Shown: positions 7,876 through 15,466 of the stretch, piece after piece
Position numbering within the stretch: position 1 is the stretch's first letter
How the letters are laid out: each line of letters opens with the position of its first letter
Assembly: GCF_030269605.1 (NCBI RefSeq)
Contig: NZ_BSTQ01000025.1
Span: 1-64,000 of the forward strand
Length of the DNA: 64,000 bases
Reading direction: 5' to 3'
From: Lentzea sp. NBRC 105346
GTDB lineage: Bacteria; Actinomycetota; Actinomycetes; Mycobacteriales; Pseudonocardiaceae
Notes under the pieces: generated by a model
Told to the model about the DNA's origin: nothing
Seen by the model: the letters and a program-made list of their open reading frames with translations, nothing else
The model's database searches: none
Program-made: the position numbers and the translations under genes

Positions 7876-8780
7876 AGGCGGCCAATGAGTCTGGTCGGGT
7901 CACGGAGGTCCGACACATCTGCGCGGATGACCTTCCAACCGCGCCTGCGCAGATCCTCATCGCGAGCGGCATCGTCGCGCCGCTTGTTCACGTGCGCTTC
8001 GTAGCCGTCGTATTCGAGCGCGACCCGTGCTTCGGGCCAGGCGAAGTCGAGGCGCCAGATTTCGCGACCGTTGAGATCGCGGATTGGGTGTTGGGGTTCG
8101 GGCAGGGGCAGGCCCGCATCTGCGAGTTTGAGCAACAACCAGCTCTCCGCCGGTGACTCTGGGAGTCCGGTGACCAGGTCGAGCAGGTAGTGCCCTTGGC
8201 GGCTGCCCCGTGGATCGTCCCGATGGTCGATCCGGTAGCCGATGCTCGCCTTGATCTCCGGGCGGTCGGCGATCGGTGCGAGGGCCATTGCCTGGTCCGC
8301 ACACGCCAGTGCGGTCGACCGTTCACCGCGGCAGAGCATCTCGGCTATCGCCGCGTCCAGGATCAGACATCGCAAACCATCCACCTCCTCGACGTCGGCG
8401 TCGTCGAAGCGGCCGTAGTGGACGGTGATGTCGGAACGCGTGCGGATCTTGCGGTCGTACGGAAGCAGCAGATGAACTCGATCGGATCCCGCTGCGGTGC
8501 AGCCGTACAGGTAGATCGCGGTTTCGCGGCCGAGCACGGCGCCGCGTCCGGCTGAAAGCAACGCTGCGGCGCAGCGCGTTCGGAAGTCGAGCATGCGATC
8601 TCGGATGATCAGCACACTTCGGGAGAACGGCACCACCCGTCCCTCGGCCAACGCCGTTGCGAGACCTCCCCGACCGAGGTGATGCAACAGATCTTTCCGC
8701 ATGTAGGCCCCGTGGAGCCCCTCAGGCAATATCAGCATGCGAGGGAGAGCGCCGACTGGCCGGATCAGGACCAACGTCAC
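7830..8780 (-). CDS. AbiEi-like/DUF559 (Vsr-like) endonuclease-domain protein
   Basis: A 316-aa protein of a kind common in actinomycetes. The N-terminal ~150 residues resemble the AbiEi-type winged-helix region. The C-terminal ~100 residues carry a PD-(D/E)XK nuclease-like core: Glu212 in PAESWLL, Asp245 in WRLDFAWP and Glu256/Asp258 in ALEYDGYEAH, as in DUF559/Vsr-like proteins. The start may be further in, at Met27 (MRKDLLHHLG), which opens the recognisable domain. The last ~15 residues (RVSERRTRPV) come from a 22-bp repeat array and are probably not conserved. Its job, perhaps DNA repair or defence, is unknown. Confidence 0.75.
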   Translation of the reverse strand: MTLVLIRPVGALPRMLILPEGLHGAYMRKDLLHHLGRGGLATALAEGRVVPFSRSVLIIRDRMLDFRTRCAAALLSAGRGAVLGRETAIYLYGCTAAGSDRVHLLLPYDRKIRTRSDITVHYGRFDDADVEEVDGLRCLILDAAIAEMLCRGERSTALACADQAMALAPIADRPEIKASIGYRIDHRDDPRGSRQGHYLLDLVTGLPESPAESWLLLKLADAGLPLPEPQHPIRDLNGREIWRLDFAWPEARVALEYDGYEAHVNKRRDDAARDEDLRRRGWKVIRADVSDLRDPTRLIGRLKVELRVSERRTRPV

Positions 8781-8795
8781 CCGAAAGAGTTGTGC

Positions 8796-8852
8796 GAACG
8801 CAGAACTCGGGGTGCGTGTAGGTGGGACTCGCGCTGCTGGAAGGTGGGACTC
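8796..8852 (-). repeat. Three 22-bp-spaced repeats, inverted copy of the 7819 array
   Basis: Read on the minus strand, GAGTCCCACCTTC (8852-8840), GAGTCCCACCTAC (8830-8818) and GAGTTCTGCGTTC (8808-8796) are 22 bp apart. They belong to the same family as 306-340 and 7819-7875. They begin 16 bp upstream of the nuclease start codon, so the two arrays bracket that gene as inverted repeats. Confidence 0.8.
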
Positions 8853-8856
8853 GCGG

Positions 8857-9663
8857 TTAGTGGGCGCCGGCCTCGGCTAGGAGTTCGGTTAGGTGGTGGT
8901 GTAGGCGGCGGGCGTCGATGGGGGACATCGTGCTCCACGGTTGCTGGCCTGGGGTGGACCGGCGTAGTTGCAGGTAGCGGCCCTTGGGCGTGTCGAAGAA
9001 GCTGATCACTCGGTCCGGGCGGACCCGTTTGCCCCATTTGTCCCGGGCTGCTGCGCCGTACTGGCCGCGGAACGTCACGTCTCGGACCATTTCGGACAGA
9101 GTGTGAGCGTCTTCCTGGCGGATGCCGCGGTTGCGGAGTGCGGCCTCTAGGGCCTCGGGCGACGTTGCTGTCGCGGCCGCGGCGTCCAGGTCGGACGACG
9201 GGAGGGTGATCGAGTGGCCCTCGCCCGCGGGCAACGTGGGCAACACCGACAGGGCTTCACGGGGAAGGCCCTCGTGGTCCACCGGACGCAGGGACAGCTG
9301 CGACCCCTCCAGCACGGCCAGAACGCCCGCCTGGCCCTTGGACGCGGCCAGCACGCGCACACTGCGCCCGAGCCACAGCCGCCCGTCCACCTCCTGCTGA
9401 GGCCGGTTCAGGACGTGCAGCAGGTCCTCGAGCATCGGATCCAACGAACGGGGACCGCCGAGGCCGCGCGCCTCCAGCGCCGTCCACACCTGGTCCTCCA
9501 GGGCACGGCGCTCCTCGCGCGTCTTGCCGGGCGACGGCACCTTCAGCACCAGCGGCATCGTCTCCAGCCGCAGGTGCTCCCAGAGCACGTCGAACTCGAG
9601 CGTCGAGACGCTCACGGGTTCACGCAGGTCAGAAGTTCCCAAATCCAGGCCGAACATGGTCAT
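8857..9663 (-). CDS. ESX secretion-associated protein, EspG family
   Basis: The 268-aa protein matches the EspG fold in its opening (VSTLEFDVLWEHLRLETMPLVL), a central LSVLPTLPAGEGHSITLP region and the C-terminal RGRYLQLRR-type segment (here KGRYLQLRRST). EspG proteins are cytosolic chaperones that bind PE/PPE-type substrates before type VII secretion. Its ATG overlaps the stop of the upstream PPE-like gene by one base, which fits chaperone-substrate co-translation. No ESX core genes (EccB/C/D/E, MycP) lie in the window. Confidence 0.85.
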   Translation of the reverse strand: MTMFGLDLGTSDLREPVSVSTLEFDVLWEHLRLETMPLVLKVPSPGKTREERRALEDQVWTALEARGLGGPRSLDPMLEDLLHVLNRPQQEVDGRLWLGRSVRVLAASKGQAGVLAVLEGSQLSLRPVDHEGLPREALSVLPTLPAGEGHSITLPSSDLDAAAATATSPEALEAALRNRGIRQEDAHTLSEMVRDVTFRGQYGAAARDKWGKRVRPDRVISFFDTPKGRYLQLRRSTPGQQPWSTMSPIDARRLHHHLTELLAEAGAH

Positions 9664-10832
9664 CAGTCGGTCGTGCTCTCCCCGATCACCGGCAACGTGT
9701 AGCTGCCGACACCGTAGATGTCGTCGGTCTCCCGAAGATAGTCGGCGGCCTTGTGCTCCGCGTCCTCTTCCTCATCGGCACCCGGCCGCGCACCCATGGC
9801 GCCGAACGGGTCGAACGACGGCCCGGCCGCCACGGTCCGCTTGTGCACCGCGTCACCGGCGGCCGCGGCGCCGATCGTGCCCGCCGCACCCACCATGCCA
9901 GTGGTGTTGTTCTGCATGACCGCGGCCTGCATTTGCGACGACGACACCGCGCCGACGGCTGACGAGGACTCGGTCGTGTCGGAAGGGGTCTTGCGACGCT
10001 GCTGACCCGGCACGGCCACACCCGAAGTGCCCGTTCCAGAAGACGAGGCACTAGCAGCCGACGCCGAGCTCACCGAGGTGGACGAACCACCGTGTACGGC
10101 CGCAGCTCCGGAAGTACGCGTCGAAGACCCAGGAGCGACCGGTGCCGAACCAGACCGGGCAGGCGGAACGGCCGCACCACGCCCTCCAGGAGCAGACGTA
10201 CGACGCGGCACGACACCAGCACCACCCTGCGCCCCAACGGTCCCGAAGGGCATCGGACCGACCACGCCGGGCCCGTCGGCACGCGCCACCGAGGCAGAGC
10301 TGATCTGGAGCTGCGGCGGCTGGTGGAACTGCCCAAGCGTCGCCGTGTTCGCCGAAGTCGAAGAGGCGTAAGTCGTCATGACCTCACGAGCGCGGACCTC
10401 GGCCGCGTCGGCCGCGGCCTCCTGCTTCTCGTGGTCGGTCTGCCCGCCGAACAGGTGCGTCAACCCGCTGACCAGCGCGTTCGGCTGCTCCGAGGTCACC
10501 GGAACCGGCGGCGGCATGTCCGAGCGCGCCTTGCTGATGTGGTCTGCCTGCAGCTCGGCCGACAGCCGCATCACCTCGGACCCGGTGCGCGCGTCGTCGG
10601 CCCACGCCGCCAGCGGGTTCAGGCCCTTCCGCGCGATGTCCGCGGCGGCACCCTCCCAGGACGCCCCGGATCCGAGGATGCCCGCGTGCAGGTCGGCGTT
10701 GATCTCGGTCAACGCGGCGGACACGCCGGCCCACCGCTCCATCGACGCGTGCGACGCCCCAGGCCCAGGACCCGAGTTGATGGCCTCGTAGAGCTCTTCG
10801 TGGCTGTAACCCTGCCAGCGGTGTGTTGCCAT
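9663..10832 (-). CDS. PPE-like ESX substrate
   Basis: A 389-aa protein. Residues 1-~165 form a helical PPE/WXG-type domain (GYSHEELYEAINSGPGPG, then GSGASWEGAAADIARKGL with the W-x-G turn). The rest is low-complexity Ser/Ala/Gly/Pro and ends with an acidic segment (DEEEDAEHKAADYLRETDD) and PVIGESTTD. This is the usual layout of actinomycete PPE-domain proteins beside EspG. It overlaps neighbours on both sides by one base. It is likely secreted or surface-exposed through an ESX system encoded elsewhere. Confidence 0.8.
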   Translation of the reverse strand: MATHRWQGYSHEELYEAINSGPGPGASHASMERWAGVSAALTEINADLHAGILGSGASWEGAAADIARKGLNPLAAWADDARTGSEVMRLSAELQADHISKARSDMPPPVPVTSEQPNALVSGLTHLFGGQTDHEKQEAAADAAEVRAREVMTTYASSTSANTATLGQFHQPPQLQISSASVARADGPGVVGPMPFGTVGAQGGAGVVPRRTSAPGGRGAAVPPARSGSAPVAPGSSTRTSGAAAVHGGSSTSVSSASAASASSSGTGTSGVAVPGQQRRKTPSDTTESSSAVGAVSSSQMQAAVMQNNTTGMVGAAGTIGAAAAGDAVHKRTVAAGPSFDPFGAMGARPGADEEEDAEHKAADYLRETDDIYGVGSYTLPVIGESTTD

Positions 10833-11200
10833 CAGCAGCCGCCCTTGTTCATCAGCCCGGTGTTGTCACCTTCGATGACGCGGTACTGCCGCTCCACCAC
10901 GTCGAGCGAGTCCATCGCCTGTTTGAGCTGCTTCTGGTAGTTCTGCAACGCCTCCAGCGCGGAGTCACCCGAGGACACTGACCGCTCGTTGAAGATCTCG
11001 GCCGCCTCGGCCGACACGGGATCGCCCGCCCAGGGCCGCACCCGGAACTCCGTCACCGCGAGCTCGATCTGCTTGTCCAGCTTCGTCAACGCGGTCGAGA
11101 ACGCCTTGCGCAACGTCGGGATCGAACCGGGCTCGACGTTCAGCCGATGTGCGACGGGAGGCGTGGCATCCGCTCCGCTATTTCCCCCTGCTGGCGGCAT
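10832..11200 (-). CDS. WXG100/PE-like small ESX protein
   Basis: A 122-aa, largely helical protein with a WAGDPVSAEAAEIFNERS turn near the middle and a coiled-coil-like second half (ALQNYQKQLKQAMDSLDVVERQYR), a pattern seen in WXG100 or PE-like partners of PPE proteins. The ATG at 11200 is preferred because GGAGG lies 7 nt upstream; a reading from 11227 lacks a site. Its stop overlaps the PPE-like start by one base. The order partner-PPE-EspG supports a heterodimeric substrate with its chaperone. Confidence 0.75.
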   Translation of the reverse strand: MPPAGGNSGADATPPVAHRLNVEPGSIPTLRKAFSTALTKLDKQIELAVTEFRVRPWAGDPVSAEAAEIFNERSVSSGDSALEALQNYQKQLKQAMDSLDVVERQYRVIEGDNTGLMNKGGC

Positions 11201-11246
11201 GACGCGACCTCCGGCGGCTGTGTGCACGAACGTTTCGACACTCTAA

Positions 11247-11267
11247 CCACAGTCCGTGACACTGTGG
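11247..11267. terminator. Small hairpin between lipoprotein and ESX module
   Basis: CCACAGT (11247-11253) and ACTGTGG (11261-11267) pair around a 7-nt loop. It lies between the end of the lipoprotein gene and the start of the WXG100-like gene, both read leftward. It may be a weak terminator or an operator. Confidence 0.3.
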
Positions 11268-11297
11268 AGTGGTCAGGGTTACATCCATCCGTGTGGG

Positions 11298-11873
11298 TCA
11301 GCGCGTGTGCAACAAACCGGCGAGCGCGAACTCGGCCACTCGCATCGCACCCAGACAAAGATGATCTTGCTGGGTAGGCGGGGTATTTCCGCCATCACGG
11401 AACATGACGTCGAGGAACTGGCCCTCCGCAACATCAACTTCCACGTTGCAGACGTCGTCGAGGTCGGGTGTGCGGACAGTGATCGCCGCATAGCCGTTGA
11501 TCGCGCTTATCTTCCGGTCCACCTGAGCGTTGTCGGACAGCCACACGTCCACACCCGACGCCGTCACCAACGCCAGCCGCGCGACGTTCGCCGACGTGTT
11601 GCTCCGGATGGTGCAGGCCTTCGCGTTGCCGAAACTCGGCTCCACGTAAGGACTCGGCGGGTTGTCCAGGTTGAGCTGCTTGCGCTGCGAGGCGTCGAGG
11701 ATCTGGCACGGATCGAGCCGGTCCAGCGCGATGTCCTTCGGCCGCGGCGGCAGCTTCACCACGCTCGACGTCGTCGTCACGGGCGCGGGCGGCGGCGCCT
11801 CGTCGGCCCGGCGTTCCGGCGCGTCCGTGCACCCGGCCAGCACGAACACGAGCAGCAGCACGGTCTTCTTCAC
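11298..11873 (-). CDS. DUF3558 family lipoprotein
   Basis: Exported lipoprotein of 191 aa. The signal VKKTVLLLVFVLAGC ends in a lipobox (LAGC), followed by a Pro/Thr linker. The mature domain carries LDPCQILD and later Cys residues (KACTIRS, DDVCNVEV, HLCLGAM) typical of DUF3558. The GTG at 11873 is chosen because it gives the lipobox signal at once and overlaps the stop of the upstream gene as GTGA. DUF3558 lipoproteins are often encoded near ESX genes in Pseudonocardiales; their role is not known. Confidence 0.85.
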   Translation of the reverse strand: MKKTVLLLVFVLAGCTDAPERRADEAPPPAPVTTTSSVVKLPPRPKDIALDRLDPCQILDASQRKQLNLDNPPSPYVEPSFGNAKACTIRSNTSANVARLALVTASGVDVWLSDNAQVDRKISAINGYAAITVRTPDLDDVCNVEVDVAEGQFLDVMFRDGGNTPPTQQDHLCLGAMRVAEFALAGLLHTR

Positions 11874-12208
11874 GACAGCACCCGCAACCCGGCGGCCTGC
11901 TCGGCCCACGGCAGCACCGCGGCCAAGGCCCGTTGACCCACTTCACGATCCAAGTACGTCCGGGGCGTCGCGGTCCCGGCGTCCACGATCAACTCGATGA
12001 CCGCGAGCACCGACGCGGTGGTCGCGTCGCAGGCCGCCCACGAGTAGACGGTGTCGTCCGCCCACGCGGCCTCGCGTCCCCGGATGTACTCGCGCGCGGC
12101 CTCGACCGTCGGAAACTCGCCCGCCAGCGCGGGGGCGTCGTCGATCCGGTCGTCGGACCGCAGCGCGCGCAGGTACAGCTCGCCCGCGTTGATCTCAACT
12201 GGTTCCAC
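11870..12208 (-). CDS. Short GNAT-like protein, probably truncated
   Basis: A 112-aa product from the GTG at 12208. The opening VEINAGELYLRALRSDDRIDDAPAL and the later WAACDATTASVLAVIEL look like the first strands of a GNAT acetyltransferase. The central acetyl-CoA loop (R/Q-x-x-G-x-G/A) is not evident and the protein stops just after a WAEQAAGLRVLS segment. It may be a decayed or minimal GNAT and is probably inactive. It couples to the downstream lipoprotein gene by a GTGA overlap. Function unknown. Confidence 0.55.
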   Translation of the reverse strand: MEPVEINAGELYLRALRSDDRIDDAPALAGEFPTVEAAREYIRGREAAWADDTVYSWAACDATTASVLAVIELIVDAGTATPRTYLDREVGQRALAAVLPWAEQAAGLRVLS

Positions 12209-12218
12209 GCCCCGCAGG

Positions 12219-12446
12219 CTAGTGGTCGCTCGTGAACCCGTCGTTGGCGTCCGCCAGCTCATCGAGGACGACGCGATGCGCACTCGCCGCGGACCCGTCC
12301 GGCGCGGTCGTCACCTCGACGACCCAGTCCACGTCCTCGGCGTCGTCCTCACCGGCCAGCATGTCGCGGTGTACCAGGCACGGCACCCATCCGTCCGCCA
12401 GCAACGAAGCGGCGATCCGCTCGGCGTCGTCGCGATCCGGCAACAC
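12219..12446 (-). CDS. Small RraB-like hypothetical protein
   Basis: About 75-81 aa, reading VLPDRDDAERIAASLLADGW, then HRDMLAGEDDAEDVDWVVEV. The alternating DxDDAER...DGW pattern resembles the RraB (RNase E inhibitor) fold seen in small actinobacterial proteins; this is a loose similarity. The start is uncertain: the conserved part seems to begin a few residues earlier (SPTVLLVLP), where only GTA or CTG codons are available, so I give the GTG at 12446. The gene follows the DUF1707 gene on the same strand. Confidence 0.55.
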   Translation of the reverse strand: MLPDRDDAERIAASLLADGWVPCLVHRDMLAGEDDAEDVDWVVEVTTAPDGSAASAHRVVLDELADANDGFTSDH

Positions 12447-12463
12447 CAGTAGAACCGTCGGGC

Positions 12464-12856
12464 TCAGCGGTACCGACCGCCGCCCTGGAACCGCCCGAAC
12501 AGCAACGCCGCCGCCGGGATGATCAGCAGCAGCACCCACAGCTTCGTGAAGAACACGAGCGCGACGACCGCGAGCCCGACCGCGGGAACCACGGCACCGG
12601 CCCACTTCGGGACCGCCGGCGAAGACGAGACGGGCATCATCGGCGTCGGCACCAGGAAGGACGGCCGCGGATCCGGCAGGTCGGTGAAGAGCTCAAGGAG
12701 CTCACCGCGCGTCTTGGCCGTGGTGATCCGCGCGGACCGCTCGCCGTACTCGCCGACGTCGATGCGTCCGGCGCTCATGTGCTCACCGAGCACCTTCAGG
12801 GCCTGGTCTCGCTCGGCGTCGCCGATCCGGATGTCCCTCGGCGGGATCTCGCTCAC
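12464..12856 (-). CDS. DUF1707 domain membrane protein
   Basis: A 130-aa protein. Residues 8-62 form a DUF1707 domain (IRIGDAERDQALKVLGEHMS ... RIDVGEYGERSARITTAKTRGELLELFTDLP), a short module similar to SHOCT. A Pro/Ser linker follows, then two transmembrane segments (about 83-102 and 105-122) and a short basic tail. Its function is unknown; such proteins are common in actinobacteria and the N-terminal domain is expected to face the cytosol. It starts about 18 bp from the long hairpin that separates it from the carboxylase gene. Confidence 0.85.
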   Translation of the reverse strand: MSEIPPRDIRIGDAERDQALKVLGEHMSAGRIDVGEYGERSARITTAKTRGELLELFTDLPDPRPSFLVPTPMMPVSSSPAVPKWAGAVVPAVGLAVVALVFFTKLWVLLLIIPAAALLFGRFQGGGRYR

Positions 12857-12874
12857 GGTTCAAATCCTACGTGT

Positions 12875-12929
12875 TGCTATGGGGGGAGCTTTGCAAGCGC
12901 TCAGCGCTTGCAAAGCTCCCCCCATAGCA
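12875..12929. terminator. Long perfect hairpin after the carboxylase gene
   Basis: Two 27-nt arms (12875-12901 and 12903-12929), beginning TGCTATGGGGGGAGC, are perfectly complementary around one base. It starts 5 bp past the carboxylase stop (read leftward) and precedes the DUF1707 gene. It has no T-tract. A terminator is the best reading. Confidence 0.75.
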
Positions 12930-12933
12930 CCGG

Positions 12934-14700
12934 TCAGTCCTTGATCTCACAGATGACGGTGCCCTGGGTGATCGGGTCACCCGGCGCGGCCGCCAGACCC
13001 GTGACGGTGCCCGACTTGTGGGCCGTCACCGGGTTCTCCATCTTCATGGCCTCCAGCACGACGACGAGGTCGCCCGCCTCGACCTGCTGACCGTCCTCGA
13101 CGGCGACCTTCACGATCGTGCCCTGCATCGGCGCCGCCACCGCGTCACCGGACACCGCCGCGGCCGCCTTGCCGGCACGCTTGCTCTTCGGCTTGGCCTT
13201 GGCCGCTGGCTTGGAAGCCCCCACCGTGAGGTCACCCGGCAGCGACACCTCAAGGCGACGGCCACCGACCTCGACCACAACGGTCTGGCGCGGCGACTCC
13301 TCCTCAGCGGCATCGGCCCCACCCGTGAAGGGCTCGATCGTGTTGTCCCACTCGGTCTCGATCCACCGCGTGTGCACGGTGAACCCCTCTGGCTTCTCGG
13401 CGGTGAACGCCGCATCGCGCACGATCGCGCGGTGGAACGGCAGCACGGTCGCCATGCCCTCGACGATCATCTCGTCCAGCGCGCGGCGAGAACGCGCCAA
13501 GGCCTCTTCGCGGTTCTCGCCGGTCACGATCAGCTTGGCCAGCAACGAGTCGAACTGCCCGCCGATCACCGAGCCGCTCTCCACGCCGGCGTCGACCCGG
13601 ACACCCGGCCCGGACGGCGCGACGAACGAGGTGACGGTGCCGGGCGCGGGCAGGAAGCCGCGGCCCGCGTCCTCGCCGTTGATGCGGAACTCGATCGAGT
13701 GCGCGCGAGGGGTCGGGTCCGAGAGGTGCTTGAGCTTCTCGCCCGCGGCGATGCGGAACATCTCCCGCACGAGGTCGATGCCGGTCGTCTCCTCCGACAC
13801 CGGGTGCTCGACCTGCAGACGCGTGTTGACCTCGAGGAACGAGATGGTGCCGTCCAGCGCGACGAGGTACTCGACCGTGCCCGCGCCGTGGTAGCCCGCC
13901 TCGCGGCAGATCGCCTTGGCCGACGTGTGGATCGTCTCGCGCTGCTCGTCGCTGAGGAACGGCGCGGGCGCCTCCTCGACCAGCTTCTGGTGGCGGCGCT
14001 GCAACGAGCAGTCGCGCGTGCCGACGACGATCACGTTGCCGTGCTGGTCGGCGAGCACCTGCGCCTCGACGTGGCGCGGCTTGTCCAGGTAGCGCTCGAC
14101 GAAGCACTCGCCGCGGCCGAACGCGGTGACCGCCTCGCGCACCGCGCTGTCGAACAGCTCGGGGATCTCCTCCAGCGTGCGGGCGACCTTCAGGCCGCGG
14201 CCGCCGCCACCGAACGCCGCCTTGATCGCGACCGGCAGACCGTGTTCCTCGGCGAACGCGATGATCTCGTCCGGCCCGGACACCGGGTCCTTGGTGCCGG
14301 GGACCAGCGGCGCGCCCGCGCGCATCGCGATGTGCCGCGCGGTGACCTTGTCACCGAGGTCGCGGATCGCCTGCGGCGTCGGCCCGATCCAGATCAGGCC
14401 CGCGTCGATGACCGCCTGGGCGAAGTCGGCGTTCTCGGAGAGGAAGCCGTAGCCGGGGTGCACCGAGTCCGCGCCGGAGCGCTTCGCGACGTCCAGGATC
14501 TTGTCGAACGACAGGTAGCTCTCACCGGGTGTGTTGCCGCCGAGTGCGAACGCCTCGTCGGCGAGCCGGACGAACGGCGCGTCGCGGTCGGGGTCCGCGT
14601 AGATCGCGACACTGGCGAGCCCGGCGTCCTTGCAGGCCCGGATGACCCGGACGGCGATCTCACCGCGGTTGGCGACGAGGACCTTGCGCAGCGACGACAC
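12934..14700 (-). CDS. accA3: Acyl-CoA carboxylase alpha subunit (biotin carboxylase + BCCP)
   Basis: Carboxylates its own biotin with bicarbonate and ATP for acetyl- or propionyl-CoA carboxylation. The 588-aa protein contains the biotin carboxylase N-domain (KVLVANRGEIAVRVIRACKD), the ATP-grasp domain (AAFGGGGRGLKVA, EVNTRLQVEHPVSEETTG), the C-domain, a Lys/Ala-rich linker (~490-520) and a biotinyl domain with EAMKME, biotin Lys553. Size and layout fit actinobacterial AccA3. The beta and epsilon subunits and biotin ligase lie 3-6 kb away in the same M. tuberculosis-like order. A long hairpin follows its stop. Confidence 0.93.
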   Translation of the reverse strand: MSSLRKVLVANRGEIAVRVIRACKDAGLASVAIYADPDRDAPFVRLADEAFALGGNTPGESYLSFDKILDVAKRSGADSVHPGYGFLSENADFAQAVIDAGLIWIGPTPQAIRDLGDKVTARHIAMRAGAPLVPGTKDPVSGPDEIIAFAEEHGLPVAIKAAFGGGGRGLKVARTLEEIPELFDSAVREAVTAFGRGECFVERYLDKPRHVEAQVLADQHGNVIVVGTRDCSLQRRHQKLVEEAPAPFLSDEQRETIHTSAKAICREAGYHGAGTVEYLVALDGTISFLEVNTRLQVEHPVSEETTGIDLVREMFRIAAGEKLKHLSDPTPRAHSIEFRINGEDAGRGFLPAPGTVTSFVAPSGPGVRVDAGVESGSVIGGQFDSLLAKLIVTGENREEALARSRRALDEMIVEGMATVLPFHRAIVRDAAFTAEKPEGFTVHTRWIETEWDNTIEPFTGGADAAEEESPRQTVVVEVGGRRLEVSLPGDLTVGASKPAAKAKPKSKRAGKAAAAVSGDAVAAPMQGTIVKVAVEDGQQVEAGDLVVVLEAMKMENPVTAHKSGTVTGLAAAPGDPITQGTVICEIKD

Positions 14701-14818
14701 GACGTCCTACCTCCTGAACTCGCGAGTAACTTGAGTTGGTCCCGAAGTTTACGACCGTCCGGGGCGCTCAGCGGGGAGAGCCAGCTCACGTCTGACGCAC
14801 ATCAGGAACAATCGCGGC

Positions 14819-15466
14819 GTGCGCACAACGAGGCCGGTGCTGGTGACCGCGTGTCTGGCGGCGGTCGTGACCGTGGCCGGGCTCGTCTACGCCTTCTTTC
14901 AACGGCCTTCGGGCCAGTCGTCGGACCAGGGCGCGGCCGATGCGAACCTGATCTGCGGCACGACGGTCTGCCAGTCCGTGATCGGTAAAGGTGTCGGTGG
15001 TGACAACGTCGAGCTGCTCACCGGGACCGGCGGCGGGCGGATTCGCGTGACGGGTGAGTCCGGCAACTTCATCTTCGAGATGACCATCGCGGCGGCCGGC
15101 GCCGAAGTCTCCGGCGACAAGGCCCTGGAGTGCGCGCCCGCGGCGGTCAGCGTGTGCCTGGTGCGCGGCACGCGCGGCAGCGAGGTGCTCGGCGAGGCGC
15201 TGGTCCGGCGCAACGGCGCGTGGGAACGACTACAGGCCACCTACCTCGCGAGCGGCGGATACCTGGGCCTGTTCGACGCGAACCGCGACGGCACCTCTGA
15301 TGTCGTCGCGGTTCAGCTGGGCTGCGACGGGCGCTGTGACCAGGCCTTCGTGCAGGTCTTCGACCCGCTCGGCCCGGAGGTCAGGTGCACCGCGCCCGTC
15401 GCGTCCAAGGACGAGGCGAACGTCAGGCCGGAACTGGCACAGCTTCGGGCGTGCGCTCAGTCGTGA
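14819..15466 (+). CDS. Exported or membrane-anchored hypothetical protein
   Basis: A 215-aa protein I do not recognise. Residues ~7-27 form one hydrophobic segment (VLVTACLAAVVTVAGLVYAFF) after RTTR, a signal peptide or anchor. The mature part has six Cys in paired spacing (ICGTTVC, ECAPAAVSVC, LGCDGRC), suggesting disulfides, and an acidic segment DANRDGTSDVV that resembles an FG-GAP/EF-type calcium loop. It is divergent from the carboxylase gene and its 3' end overlaps the convergent symporter gene by 44 bp. Confidence 0.75.
   Translation: MRTTRPVLVTACLAAVVTVAGLVYAFFQRPSGQSSDQGAADANLICGTTVCQSVIGKGVGGDNVELLTGTGGGRIRVTGESGNFIFEMTIAAAGAEVSGDKALECAPAAVSVCLVRGTRGSEVLGEALVRRNGAWERLQATYLASGGYLGLFDANRDGTSDVVAVQLGCDGRCDQAFVQVFDPLGPEVRCTAPVASKDEANVRPELAQLRACAQS

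Noticed and set aside
7819..8852. CRISPR array.
   Set aside because: The period is 22 bp with 13-bp degenerate motifs and 9-bp spacers, only three copies per array, and no cas genes are present.
9663..10832. PPE-like gene taken as a true mycobacterial PE/PPE virulence protein.
   Set aside because: Its N-terminus is only PPE-like and the organism looks like Pseudonocardiales, where such proteins are common without a pathogenic role.
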